A DNA stretch of 22,844 nucleotides from a virus, in IMG/VR virus record IMGVR_UViG_3300021373_002789, positions 1 through 22,844 of that record; one strand, given 5' to 3'. Below are positions 9,801 through 13,916 of the stretch, one piece after another; positions within the stretch are counted from its first letter, which is position 1; each line of letters starts with the position of its first letter. The notes beneath the pieces were generated by a model. It made no database searches, had not been told where the DNA came from, and worked only from the letters and a program-made list of their open reading frames with translations. Position numbers and translations under genes: made by a program.

Positions 9801-11034
9801 CGGAGTTAGGAAAAAGTTGTTTCCAAGCTGTATAAGTATTATTTTGTTGAAAACGAATCTGCATTACATAAAATGCATATGCATTTTCTTTATCACCTTT
9901 ATTTAGATTAATTACTTGAAGCGAGGGATATTTAATAGTAAAACCAATTTCATCTGCTTCTTCAATTTTGACAGCAGTATCTAATCCAAACGCTGCACTA
10001 GGTAAAATTGTGGCAGTGGTAGCCATTACAGAGTAATCTGGGCTTCCAGGGTAAGTTTTACTTCCGTCACTATTAGGAAGACCTTCTTTGTCTAAGATAC
10101 TAATATTTAAACTGTTTGCCAAATTTTGACTTATTATCTTTAGCTCTTGAGGACCACTAATTAAACCAGTATTTCCGTTTACTGCAACGGAGCCTCCAAC
10201 TCCTCCCACAGATGAAGTTATAGGCTGAGTCAAGTCCCCTCTGCGAAAATCAATAGCTAGTTTGTTTATTTTTCTAACTTGTCGAGATTGACTAGCAAGA
10301 ATCGCACCGTCGTCATCGACTTGAGTTTCTCCTCCTAATGAAAACTCATAAGACCCCGAAGCAGGAACCGCGGAAGTTAGTGTAACTTGATTTGTAGAGC
10401 TATCTATAGATGTAATAGCAAAATAATAATAAACTGATATTGTATAAGTTCCTGTGTCAGGATAAACTCCATAAGGGCTTCTAAATACAGCAGTGTCTCC
10501 ATCTGTTACATTAAAAGTTCCTGCTTGAGCAGTAGCAAGATCCGCATGAGTAAGAACAACTCGAGCTTCGGCGTTTCCTGATAACTGAGGCCCGTCTTCC
10601 CATGCACTTGTAAAAGGCGTTCCAGAACTTGCTTCTAAAGTTATAGTTCGTCTAGCATTATTTTGTAAAACAGAAGAAGCAGTCGCAGTTGTTTCATAGT
10701 ATAAAACACGAAGACTCCTAGGGCCGCTATTTTCATCAAATTCTATCTCTGAAAAGTCTATATTTGCGTCAATTGTCCCTACACTACTACTTCCATCAAA
10801 AGTAATTTTTCCGTTAAAAGATGAATTAGGAGTTACACTAGAAAATTTAGCATCTTCAACTGCAACATCATCCAAATACAAACTTGCTGTCCCATCAACT
10901 AAACCTCGAATAGGGCCTTCACAAATTATATCTGTTATATTTACATTTTGTGCAGTAGCCCCTGAAGGAGTAGTAGACGTATTAGTCTGATTACGTCCTC
11001 CTCCAGCTCCACCTCTTCCATTAAATCTTCCCAT
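817..11034 (-). CDS. J: Giant gpJ-like tail-tip host-specificity protein fused to fibre repeats
   Basis: At 3405 residues this is about three times lambda gpJ (1132). Residues 1-1030 follow gpJ: a Gly-rich start, NITDIICEGPIRGLVDG (about 32-48), and a core with ALASINFSSRQFDG, WVFYDIVTNNRYGAG and VLKDFATIFLGILYWQDSKI. This part forms the tip tube and docks on gpL. A fibronectin-III-like domain covers about 1040-1135. The rest is fibre: decapeptide repeats (about 1370-1480), KLDNIEENADVTDT repeats (about 1585-1835), GTGLTGGG repeats (about 1865-2092), a pyocin-knob-like segment (about 2438-2515), WGNHASAGYL units, a jelly-roll-like domain (about 2700-2863), four 26-residue repeats (2893-2996) and a short beta tail. 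No C-terminal S74-type chaperone is visible. The ATG follows AAGAGAGA at usual spacing, 12 bases after gpI. It is predicted to act at the cell surface as the main receptor-binding protein. Confidence 0.93.
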   Translation of the reverse strand: MGRFNGRGGAGGGRNQTNTSTTPSGATAQNVNITDIICEGPIRGLVDGTASLYLDDVAVEDAKFSSVTPNSSFNGKITFDGSSSVGTIDANIDFSEIEFDENSGPRSLRVLYYETTATASSVLQNNARRTITLEASSGTPFTSAWEDGPQLSGNAEARVVLTHADLATAQAGTFNVTDGDTAVFRSPYGVYPDTGTYTISVYYYFAITSIDSSTNQVTLTSAVPASGSYEFSLGGETQVDDDGAILASQSRQVRKINKLAIDFRRGDLTQPITSSVGGVGGSVAVNGNTGLISGPQELKIISQNLANSLNISILDKEGLPNSDGSKTYPGSPDYSVMATTATILPSAAFGLDTAVKIEEADEIGFTIKYPSLQVINLNKGDKENAYAFYVMQIRFQQNNTYTAWKQLFPNSGTYVRHYGNTNAPISFDHQVNLDGYRNIVGPFEDFQVRVVRITRHIGLPVRSSGTNENDTNKKKWQLSAQASIGSLRAVIKDNLNYPYSALASINFSSRQFDGIPKRSYLLEGKLVKIPNTYTPREYSDDGIAKYDGFWDGTFRTVPVYTDNPAWVFYDIVTNNRYGAGKWISDTEIDKFALYRIARYCDELVDDGTEYDSTKPLTKGNFYRIHTAGDTDWTTLGAANSNVGTIFEATSTSISGTGVAYGVEPRFRANVFLTKATDIYKVLKDFATIFLGILYWQDSKITPVQDAPQDPVYNFTKGNVIDGAFSYESSGSRTRMNQVVVTWNDPTINYEPVPLVVEDRESIVRSNRIISQNVIAFGATSESQAIRYGRWKLWTAQNQTEIVSFKTSLAAHYVKPGDIINVQDADRYGVSYSGRTKSSTSSTITFDRNVSFNSGSTYELSTLVTAPAALNASEGTITIYDDTTPTAVPFTYARGERIDAAWVYSSGTYSYQTLDTEEEASNAFIDSSGSELLPVIWKPYSYVETHQISNPGNSTNTVTLDGSATFDTNPPANTVWALKETSGGLNVNGSEKMYKILSISEEEPNIFAISAVEYYDAKFTAIEEEYELGVTPASIFIENEPATLPRPINPRVVLATDAKKPGEELIFEWDEPESDADSIVQYEVLHSIEGVDNPIKTNSRQVVFNNVPNGSVTFKVRAVSRQGNRSSYTAIDYGVYDPYGENVPRMAGGIPKGVISTAQGVIDSNNHFKFQATNASVASITNPFVTYTITGTKNVSNISTDEEYYLYLDTATPSLKLLEYDSTALSDLQFYRDVGTGNSAISTAWTSIGTVSVAANSNEVTGSGFNTNVKLRDVLNLQNSTSPSEGDGAVVIGIISDTKLLIDRTFDTAKTNITGYRSAFRPDYANDSIFAEITKSGSTISTNNFITLRSASDDAEGTTETLDDGTIAVKDGGISVDKIAANSITADKIQANTITADEIAANSISANEIAANSISANEIAANSINADMITSNSVVSSLITASTIQSSHIKSNSIVSTIIDATTITASNITATNLSALSADLGAVTAGTMQGGTIPDADAAPSGTESGAFLNLTGGKMVFGNSNKYILFDGSDLELNGVTIDASSTINATAAADIEVKEDNTSEGTGIASFNFTTGLNLSVNGTEATVSAASQTDNNFTNTLKTKLDNIEENADVTDTANVVGALTAGTNITIAADGTISSSNQTLTTEEVQDIVGGMVSGNTESGITVTYDDAGNSLDFSVASQTDNNFTNALNSKLSTIEDNADVTDTANVRTAGALMDDELTDLAGVKGVTISNLQPKPSEGAFADGDKTKLDAIEDNADVTDTVNVVAALTAGTNITIDADGTITAANTQKSNEEIRDIAGGLFDHNLHTEITATDDDNNNRVTLALNTAGPGAATYGSTANGTKIDTITLDAYGRVTAVATGATGDILGVTAGTGLTGGGTSGTVALNVSGLTTSEIAAGSLIIAGETFEDSDTRLMSASAINDRIESFNYTTNAGDITNVTAGTGLTGGGASGSVTLNVSGLTTSEIATGSLLTGGATFENDDVHLMTAAAVEDKILSYSYTTNTGDITNVSAGTGLTGGGTSGSVSLSVNTGAVTDGATTIPTGDHVYDFVTGFGYTTNVGDITGVTVTAGTGLTGGGSATSGNYNKTLNVIGGDGITANADDIQVDNTVVRTTGAQTIGGNKTFSDNVTVTGNFTVNGTSTTINTATLTVEDNIIVVNSGQTGTPANTVTAGLEVERGDSDNVRLVYAETGLGPNSNLAGWNFGNTNVTADTFYGDFIGDIVGSPSSFGTLTTDDLTEGDNNLYYLDSRVIAALSGGSGIDKSAAGEFAVDSTVIRTTGTQTVGGIKTFTSTVKLHSGGPTLELKDTTDDDDHHIYFKNSSDAVVYSIDTQNATSGDALTLSSSSQEIVHRIGTTNIFESHANIVKSLKNFDVTGTITASSTVTATGGNSTNWNTAYGWGNHASAGYLTAVPAKASPVTSTELGAVDLDDYAQADDAGFYHQLANVDATNGDNWPNNRAGSLLVQKGANSGGYGTTQLFIDYSSSDVYVRSMYGSGAANTSWVKLYDTSDFTNNSSNWNTAYNNSIASASFNSDNGVITLNQVDGGTVTVDIDGRFLTSQTSHADVVVDGDFTSTGLMKRGASAGSYSIVADNSSNWDTAYGWGDHSTQGYLTSLGTAIVDGDFGSAGLMTTNGSGSYSVITDNSANWNTAHGWGNHASAGYITTVTAGTGLSGGATSGAATVNIADETLQALARGFGWEPTYAATNTTIAENSVYWDLTEKCLVITGDYDTSIGAAFRAVRIKNGETIRFTVTIKASAADSDGVYLRLYQHNGTMPDGKTHVSNSSANGSPFVQEDDSGVTDWYENGAAPAAWTTFEREYTATQDGYVSLVILNWSGMGNKELYVRQPDITKIGLTLGTSATTALAGNTSIPSNTSDLTNDSGFITGISSSDVTGALGFTPYNSTNPSGYITGISSSDVTGALGFTPYDSTNPSGYITGISSSDVTGALGFTPYNSTNPSGYITGISSSDVTGALGFTPYNATNPNGYITGLSFNGLSSKTSGTGDYSTSGKLIAGRGSGPVALTVNDGYGNANVTFNHTSGTPEVSGQSARIETNVDATSSAGTMSFELSSSDVTAGQAVSLTQGMLLRHNSLEIPRRISHNGDDDTYMQFDTDRIRLYAGNVNFLDITESTSDTINFKNAPLQMGGTTFLDTSRQGFLAKLNVGGTRTDNVFAVTSGDAGGLEINPKAGTDNEVRLNAYDRNASVYRPMVVQATKLKLNIGSDTYTFPTADGSNGQVITTDGNGNLSFADAASGGTDLSTLADMTQTITTSDEFVVLDSGTGKRKAASEVITDLQLVTIGDSSITQTGTLIADIVQANSIETDMLKANTITADKIAANLITATQIAAGSITADQLQISNNDNQSNNAGIYMDYNSGNSRIDIRDSGGLRVRIGYLA
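940..1060 (-). repeat. C-terminal decapeptide repeats of gpJ-like protein
   Basis: Four consecutive ten-residue units with the pattern A-N/G-x-I-x-T/A-D/T-x-I/L-x (for example ANTITADKIA and ANLITATQIA) lie close to the C-terminus. They are diverged copies of the same family as the array at 6600-6925. In phage fibres such units usually make trimeric coiled or beta-helical stalk segments; that is an inference here. Confidence 0.65.
2045..2356 (-). repeat. Four tandem 78-bp repeats in gpJ-like gene
   Basis: Four direct copies begin at 2045, 2123, 2201 and 2279 with an exact period of 78 bases, so the frame is kept. Each encodes the 26-residue unit starting YITGISSSDVTGALGFTPYN. Copies at 2123 and 2201 are nearly identical at DNA level, which points to recent duplication; the copy at 2045 is the most diverged. 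A degenerate start of a fifth unit follows 2357. Confidence 0.92.
2440..2935 (-). other. Jelly-roll / carbohydrate-binding-like domain inside gpJ-like protein
   Basis: Residues about 2700-2863 of the gpJ-like protein differ from the repeats on either side. The segment is rich in aromatic residues and beta strands (VYWDLTEKCLVITGDYD, GETIRFTVTIKASA, GVYLRLYQHNG, WTTFEREYTATQDGYVSLVI) and contains the strand order and amphipathic pattern of beta-sandwich carbohydrate-binding modules. I infer a sugar-binding head domain. No family can be assigned without a profile or structure search. Confidence 0.5.
3490..3720 (-). other. Pyocin-knob-like domain inside gpJ-like protein
   Basis: Residues about 2438-2515 read GFYHQ ... 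AGSLLVQKG ... TQLFIDYSSSDVYVRSMYG ... SWVKLYDTSDF. The order of a short 'YH' strand, a 'G-L-L-V' strand, a 'TQL' strand, 'VYVRS' and the terminal 'W-x-K-L' is the signature of the pyocin knob found in R-pyocin and phage fibres. This is pattern recognition, not a computed hit. Confidence 0.6.
4760..5445 (-). repeat. About 70-residue GTGLTGGG repeats in gpJ-like gene
   Basis: Several imperfect copies of a unit of roughly 200 bases carry GDITNVTAGTGLTGGG, then LNVSGLTTSEIA, then a variable stretch ending in a 'SYSYTTN'-like strand. At DNA level each copy contains the complement of a 'cctcctccagtaagtcc'-like stretch. This glycine-rich beta unit is widespread in fibres of environmental phages and probably forms an elongated trimeric shaft. 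Confidence 0.75.
5530..6280 (-). repeat. KLDNIEENADVTDT repeats in gpJ-like gene
   Basis: Three imperfect copies of a segment are visible: a lysine-containing helix followed by KLDxIExNADVTDTxNV, then in two of them an ALTAGTNITIxADGTI beta strand. Copies are diverged and unequally spaced, unlike the 78-bp array, so they look older. They continue the elongated shaft of the fibre part. Confidence 0.75.
6600..6925 (-). repeat. Decapeptide (30-bp) repeats in gpJ-like gene, two exact copies
   Basis: A run of ten-residue units (SITADKIQAN, TITADEIAAN, SISANEIAAN and so on) starts just after GGISVDKIAAN and decays towards 6600. Bases 6771-6800 and 6801-6830 are identical 30-base direct repeats. 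The units have no intervening spacers and stay in frame, so this is a protein repeat. Confidence 0.88.
9050..9215 (-). other. Inserted small beta module within the gpJ core
   Basis: Lambda-type gpJ proteins run directly from the ARYCDELVDDG-like region to EPRF...VLKDFA. Here about 50 residues intervene, including GNFYRIHTAGDTDWTTLGA, followed by a V-G-x-x-F-E-A-T strand and GTGVAYG. This matches a recurring module in phage structural proteins (G-x-Y-x-I ... G-T-T-D-F/W-T-x-I/L-G-A ... G-T-G). It looks like an insertion exposed on the outer face of the tip. Confidence 0.6.
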
Positions 11035-11046
11035 TATAAATCTCTC

Positions 11047-11790
11047 TTACCTAAATATAAAACGCTGAGGCCCTTCAGCAGGTCCGCCCGGTCCTTGAGG
11101 CCCATTCGGCCCCTCTGTTGGAATTGGATCAGTAGTATCTGCAGGAGAGTCTGTATAGTAGGTACCTGCATCATAATAATTTAGTCTTTCATTTCGAACT
11201 TGTAAACTAATTGGTCTGCCAGGAACTCTTAGTTTACCATATAGCACTGGAACAGGGTCTCCTTCTACTAGAGTTTGGCCCGTGCCTTGGAATAAATAAC
11301 TTTCATCTTGGTCATTATCAGTACTCGGGTCTGGAGCAAGCATTTCCGATATACCGGTCATTGCTAAATTAATGCCTATAGATGTTCCTATAATAAGAGC
11401 TGTGGCTTGTAAAGCTCCCATGGCTCCTCCAGCTCCTGAAGCTAAATAAGCTGCTCCTGCTTGACCAAATGTTGTTATAGTTAAGTATATTATAATAATA
11501 CCTGCTATAAGTTTACCTATTCCTCGTCCAGATCCTGCTGCTACTGGCGTTATGCGTATATCTCCTTCATTTAGTACAAGTAAAAGCTCTCTTTCGTCTT
11601 CTACTGGGGCTCCTGCTATTTCACAGTCAAATAGTATACCTTTTTCATCACAATCAATTAAGTATTTTTTAAAATCTGGAAAATTACCGTCTAAGCACCT
11701 GATAGCTTCTGCAAAAGAATTTACGTTCATAGTAAATTCTTTACCAAACTTATGTCCCATTTCCCCTTCTAGGTAAACTTTACGCTTCAT
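11047..11790 (-). CDS. I: Tail assembly protein I (gpI-like)
   Basis: This 247-residue protein has the three-part plan of lambda gpI: an N-terminal ubiquitin-like region (1-85, with FTMNVNSFAEAIRCLDGNFP at 19-38 and RELLLVLNEGDIRITPV at 67-83), a hydrophobic Gly/Ala/Ile-rich middle (about 91-146), and a conserved strand region (LVEGDPVPVLYGKLRVPG, 174-191). The C-terminus (221-242) is Pro/Gly-rich with collagen-like triplets. In lambda, gpI is needed to assemble the tip initiator but is not found in the finished virion. The start at 11790 overlaps the end of gpK by 11 bases and has AGGA upstream; gpJ begins 12 bases downstream. The hydrophobic middle could be taken for membrane helices but is typical of the family. 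Confidence 0.88.
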   Translation of the reverse strand: MKRKVYLEGEMGHKFGKEFTMNVNSFAEAIRCLDGNFPDFKKYLIDCDEKGILFDCEIAGAPVEDERELLLVLNEGDIRITPVAAGSGRGIGKLIAGIIIIYLTITTFGQAGAAYLASGAGGAMGALQATALIIGTSIGINLAMTGISEMLAPDPSTDNDQDESYLFQGTGQTLVEGDPVPVLYGKLRVPGRPISLQVRNERLNYYDAGTYYTDSPADTTDPIPTEGPNGPQGPGGPAEGPQRFIFR

Positions 11791-12466
11791 GTCGATATAT
11801 TCCTATTATATGTTTACCCCAAAACGGGTAAAGAGACTCTCTGCAAGAAAGTCTGTTTTCTGCGTGATGAAAAAATACATCTTGCCCTATGTAAACTCCA
11901 CAATGATTACCTTTTAAACTTTCTATAGCAAAAATTAATAAATCATTTTTTTCTGGGGTTTTTACTTTTCTAAAACCCCACTTAGATATGTTTTTTTCTG
12001 TAAAATAGTCTAAATCTTTTTCCCACCAATCCTGCTCAAAAGGCTCTCTTTTAGGTATAGTTATACCTTCATTTTTTAACCAATCTCTCATAGCTTCAAA
12101 GCAATCTTGTATACCAAACTCATACTCTCTACCTACTAAAGGGTAAAAACACTCTTTTGGCTCTACAATATTTAAATTCATATCTGGGTATGAAAAAATG
12201 TAATAAGGTATTCCTAGAGCATTGCAATGATTAGTATCGTTTTCACTTGGAGTATTATCATTATCTAAATGATTGTGTACAACTCCTATAATATCTGCTC
12301 TGTCTTTTATACTAAACCATTCTTCTGATGAAATTACAAATTCTTCGTTCTCTGAAGCAATATTCTTACAAGGAAACCAACGTTTTTTACCTTTTACAAC
12401 ACCAATTATACCACAGCCTTCTTTGGGGTACTCATTATCAAAATGAGCTTTTATCTCATCTATCAT
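11780..12466 (-). CDS. K: Tail-tip protein K: JAMM peptidase plus NlpC/P60 hydrolase
   Basis: The 228 residues hold two catalytic domains. Residues 1-100 are a JAB1/MPN domain: E16 (YPKEGCG) and H64-x-H66-x7-S74-x2-D77 (HNHLDNDNTPSEND) fit the JAMM zinc motif, with Leu after the second His where Pro is usual. Residues 110-228 are an NlpC/P60 domain: nucleophile C122 (IQDCFEAMRDW), H188 (NHCGVYIGQD) and H200/H201 as candidate third residue. In the lambda family this protein acts in tip assembly and is thought to cut peptidoglycan during DNA entry. The ATG overlaps the gpL stop as ATGA (12463-12466), so translation is coupled. Both active sites look intact. Confidence 0.92.
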   Translation of the reverse strand: MIDEIKAHFDNEYPKEGCGIIGVVKGKKRWFPCKNIASENEEFVISSEEWFSIKDRADIIGVVHNHLDNDNTPSENDTNHCNALGIPYYIFSYPDMNLNIVEPKECFYPLVGREYEFGIQDCFEAMRDWLKNEGITIPKREPFEQDWWEKDLDYFTEKNISKWGFRKVKTPEKNDLLIFAIESLKGNHCGVYIGQDVFFHHAENRLSCRESLYPFWGKHIIGIYRHEA

Positions 12467-13500
12467 CTAAACTGTTTGGCTCCTGGGAACCCTCCAAAAG
12501 GTAATATGAAAGAAGTATTTAAAGTTTCATCACTATTATTTCCTTGGAATCGTATTTTACAAGAGTTTAGTGTTTTTCCACAAACATCTATTCTTGTCCA
12601 ATATCCTTTTGAATTTCTAGGATTATATTGTCCATTTGAAGTTTCTGCAGGAACTACCCGTATAGTCTGCCAAATTTCTGTGTGGCCATTTGTAATTGTT
12701 TTTGTTTTGTACCCAAGCGCTCGAGAATCATTGCTAGTACTAGAATCATAAGTTGGTATTGAAGAAATATTTTTTGTTATAATATTATCGTCTTTATCAA
12801 AAAATCTTCCTTCGCTATCTAAAGGCCATATACACCCTCCATCTTCGGATGCTACAACAGGATCTTGTGTTCTATCGGGATAATAGTGTCCTTGATATTT
12901 CCATGGACAGTATTTTCCTATAACTACTCTGTTAGGAAGTGTTACTCCTTCTACATCCATAGGGCTTGCTAACTCAAATTGAACAATCATATTACTTTCT
13001 GAAGAGACTCTATCAATAATATAAGTTTGTGAAGGAAACTCCATAGGGGGGCTAGAGACTGAAGGAGCATCTGAAACTGTATACGTTTTTCCAAACAAAG
13101 TTCTACGTATAACTACTTTGCTGTTTAATAAATCTTCATTATTTGAAACTCCTTCTGCAACTAAAATATCTAAAATATCTTTTTCATCATCAATTCCATC
13201 TGAGTTATTTGCTATAGTTCTAGATATAATGGGAATATTTGCAACAGATAAAGTTGGTCTATTAGATGCTCCTGAGCTAGCAGTTTCTATTCCTTCTACT
13301 TCAATAGGTATTGCTACATATTCTTTTAAATTATAAGCAGAATTAGTTATTTCTTTTTCTGGAAAATAAATATTATTAGTTCCGTCGTCTAAACCATTAA
13401 AAAAGTATACTATAGTACCACTAGGCAAAGTTACTTCAAATAAGGTTACTAAAGCGTCAGCTGTCTCTTGTAATTGTACGGTATCTATTAAGTCGCTCAT
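12463..13500 (-). CDS. L: Minor tail protein L, predicted iron-sulphur tail-tip protein
   Basis: This 345-residue protein sits between gpM and gpK as in lambda. It has exactly four cysteines: C198 (IGKYCPWKYQ), C223 (DGGCIWPLD), C307 and C314 (VCGKTLNSCKIRF). Lambda gpL binds a [4Fe-4S] cluster through four C-terminal cysteines, the last two also seven residues apart, so a cluster is likely here. The N-terminal region (1-190) matches the DNA-blocking ring domain common to gpL proteins, with VYFFNG and the ITNSAYNLKEYVAIPIEVEG stretch. It is longer than lambda gpL (232 residues), with an extra about 60 residues between the cysteine pairs. The start overlaps the gpM stop as ATGA (13497-13500). 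Confidence 0.9.
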   Translation of the reverse strand: MSDLIDTVQLQETADALVTLFEVTLPSGTIVYFFNGLDDGTNNIYFPEKEITNSAYNLKEYVAIPIEVEGIETASSGASNRPTLSVANIPIISRTIANNSDGIDDEKDILDILVAEGVSNNEDLLNSKVVIRRTLFGKTYTVSDAPSVSSPPMEFPSQTYIIDRVSSESNMIVQFELASPMDVEGVTLPNRVVIGKYCPWKYQGHYYPDRTQDPVVASEDGGCIWPLDSEGRFFDKDDNIITKNISSIPTYDSSTSNDSRALGYKTKTITNGHTEIWQTIRVVPAETSNGQYNPRNSKGYWTRIDVCGKTLNSCKIRFQGNNSDETLNTSFILPFGGFPGAKQFR

Positions 13501-13916
13501 GGCTCATAAACTCTTCGTAGTGTGCATGTTAAAGAATGAAAGTTTTCTCTAATATAAGTTATGTTGTATTCTTGACAAACTACTTTTATTGTGCTATTTG
13601 ATAAATTCCCTCCAGTAAAAGTGTCTGTTATAGTAAAGTTAAAACTTTTACCTGCTTTAGTGTCAAAAAAAGCAGCAATTAAATTTATATCTTGTGCAGT
13701 TCTATTGTTAAAAGAAATACTAAAAGAATCGTTTTTTGTATTTATTCCATCAAGAACTCTTTGCTCATAGCCATCTCCAAAGTTAGCAGTAAGAACCCTG
13801 TGTTGAGAATTTCTACTCATTCCTCTATCTGCAGTAGCTTCGAAAGCCGATTGACCTGAAGTATTTTTTAAAGAATTTACTTCCGATGCTGATATAGTAA
13901 AACTAAAAGTTGACAT
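13497..13916 (-). CDS. M: Minor tail protein M
   Basis: At 139 residues it is close to lambda gpM in length and holds the family hallmark FGDGYEQR at residues 46-53, followed by the beta-rich stretch SFSISFNNRT and a conserved F-F-D-T-K-A-G-K-S-F-N-F segment (83-94). gpM forms a hexameric ring joining the tail tube to the gpL/gpJ tip. Its position after the tape measure and before gpL is the lambda order. The start overlaps the tape-measure stop by one base (TAATG) and the stop overlaps the gpL start (ATGA), so it is translated as part of a coupled run. Confidence 0.92.
   Translation of the reverse strand: MSTFSFTISASEVNSLKNTSGQSAFEATADRGMSRNSQHRVLTANFGDGYEQRVLDGINTKNDSFSISFNNRTAQDINLIAAFFDTKAGKSFNFTITDTFTGGNLSNSTIKVVCQEYNITYIRENFHSLTCTLRRVYEP

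Noticed and set aside
817-11034. Diversity-generating retroelement target or S74-type chaperone in the fibre C-terminus
   Set aside because: No reverse transcriptase, template repeat or A-rich variable cassette is visible in the window, and the C-terminus lacks a recognisable autocleaving chaperone domain.
11250-11520. gpI hydrophobic middle as membrane-spanning helices
   Set aside because: A Gly/Ala/Ile-rich hydrophobic middle is typical of gpI-family proteins acting in the cytosol; no signal peptide or flanking charge pattern supports membrane insertion.
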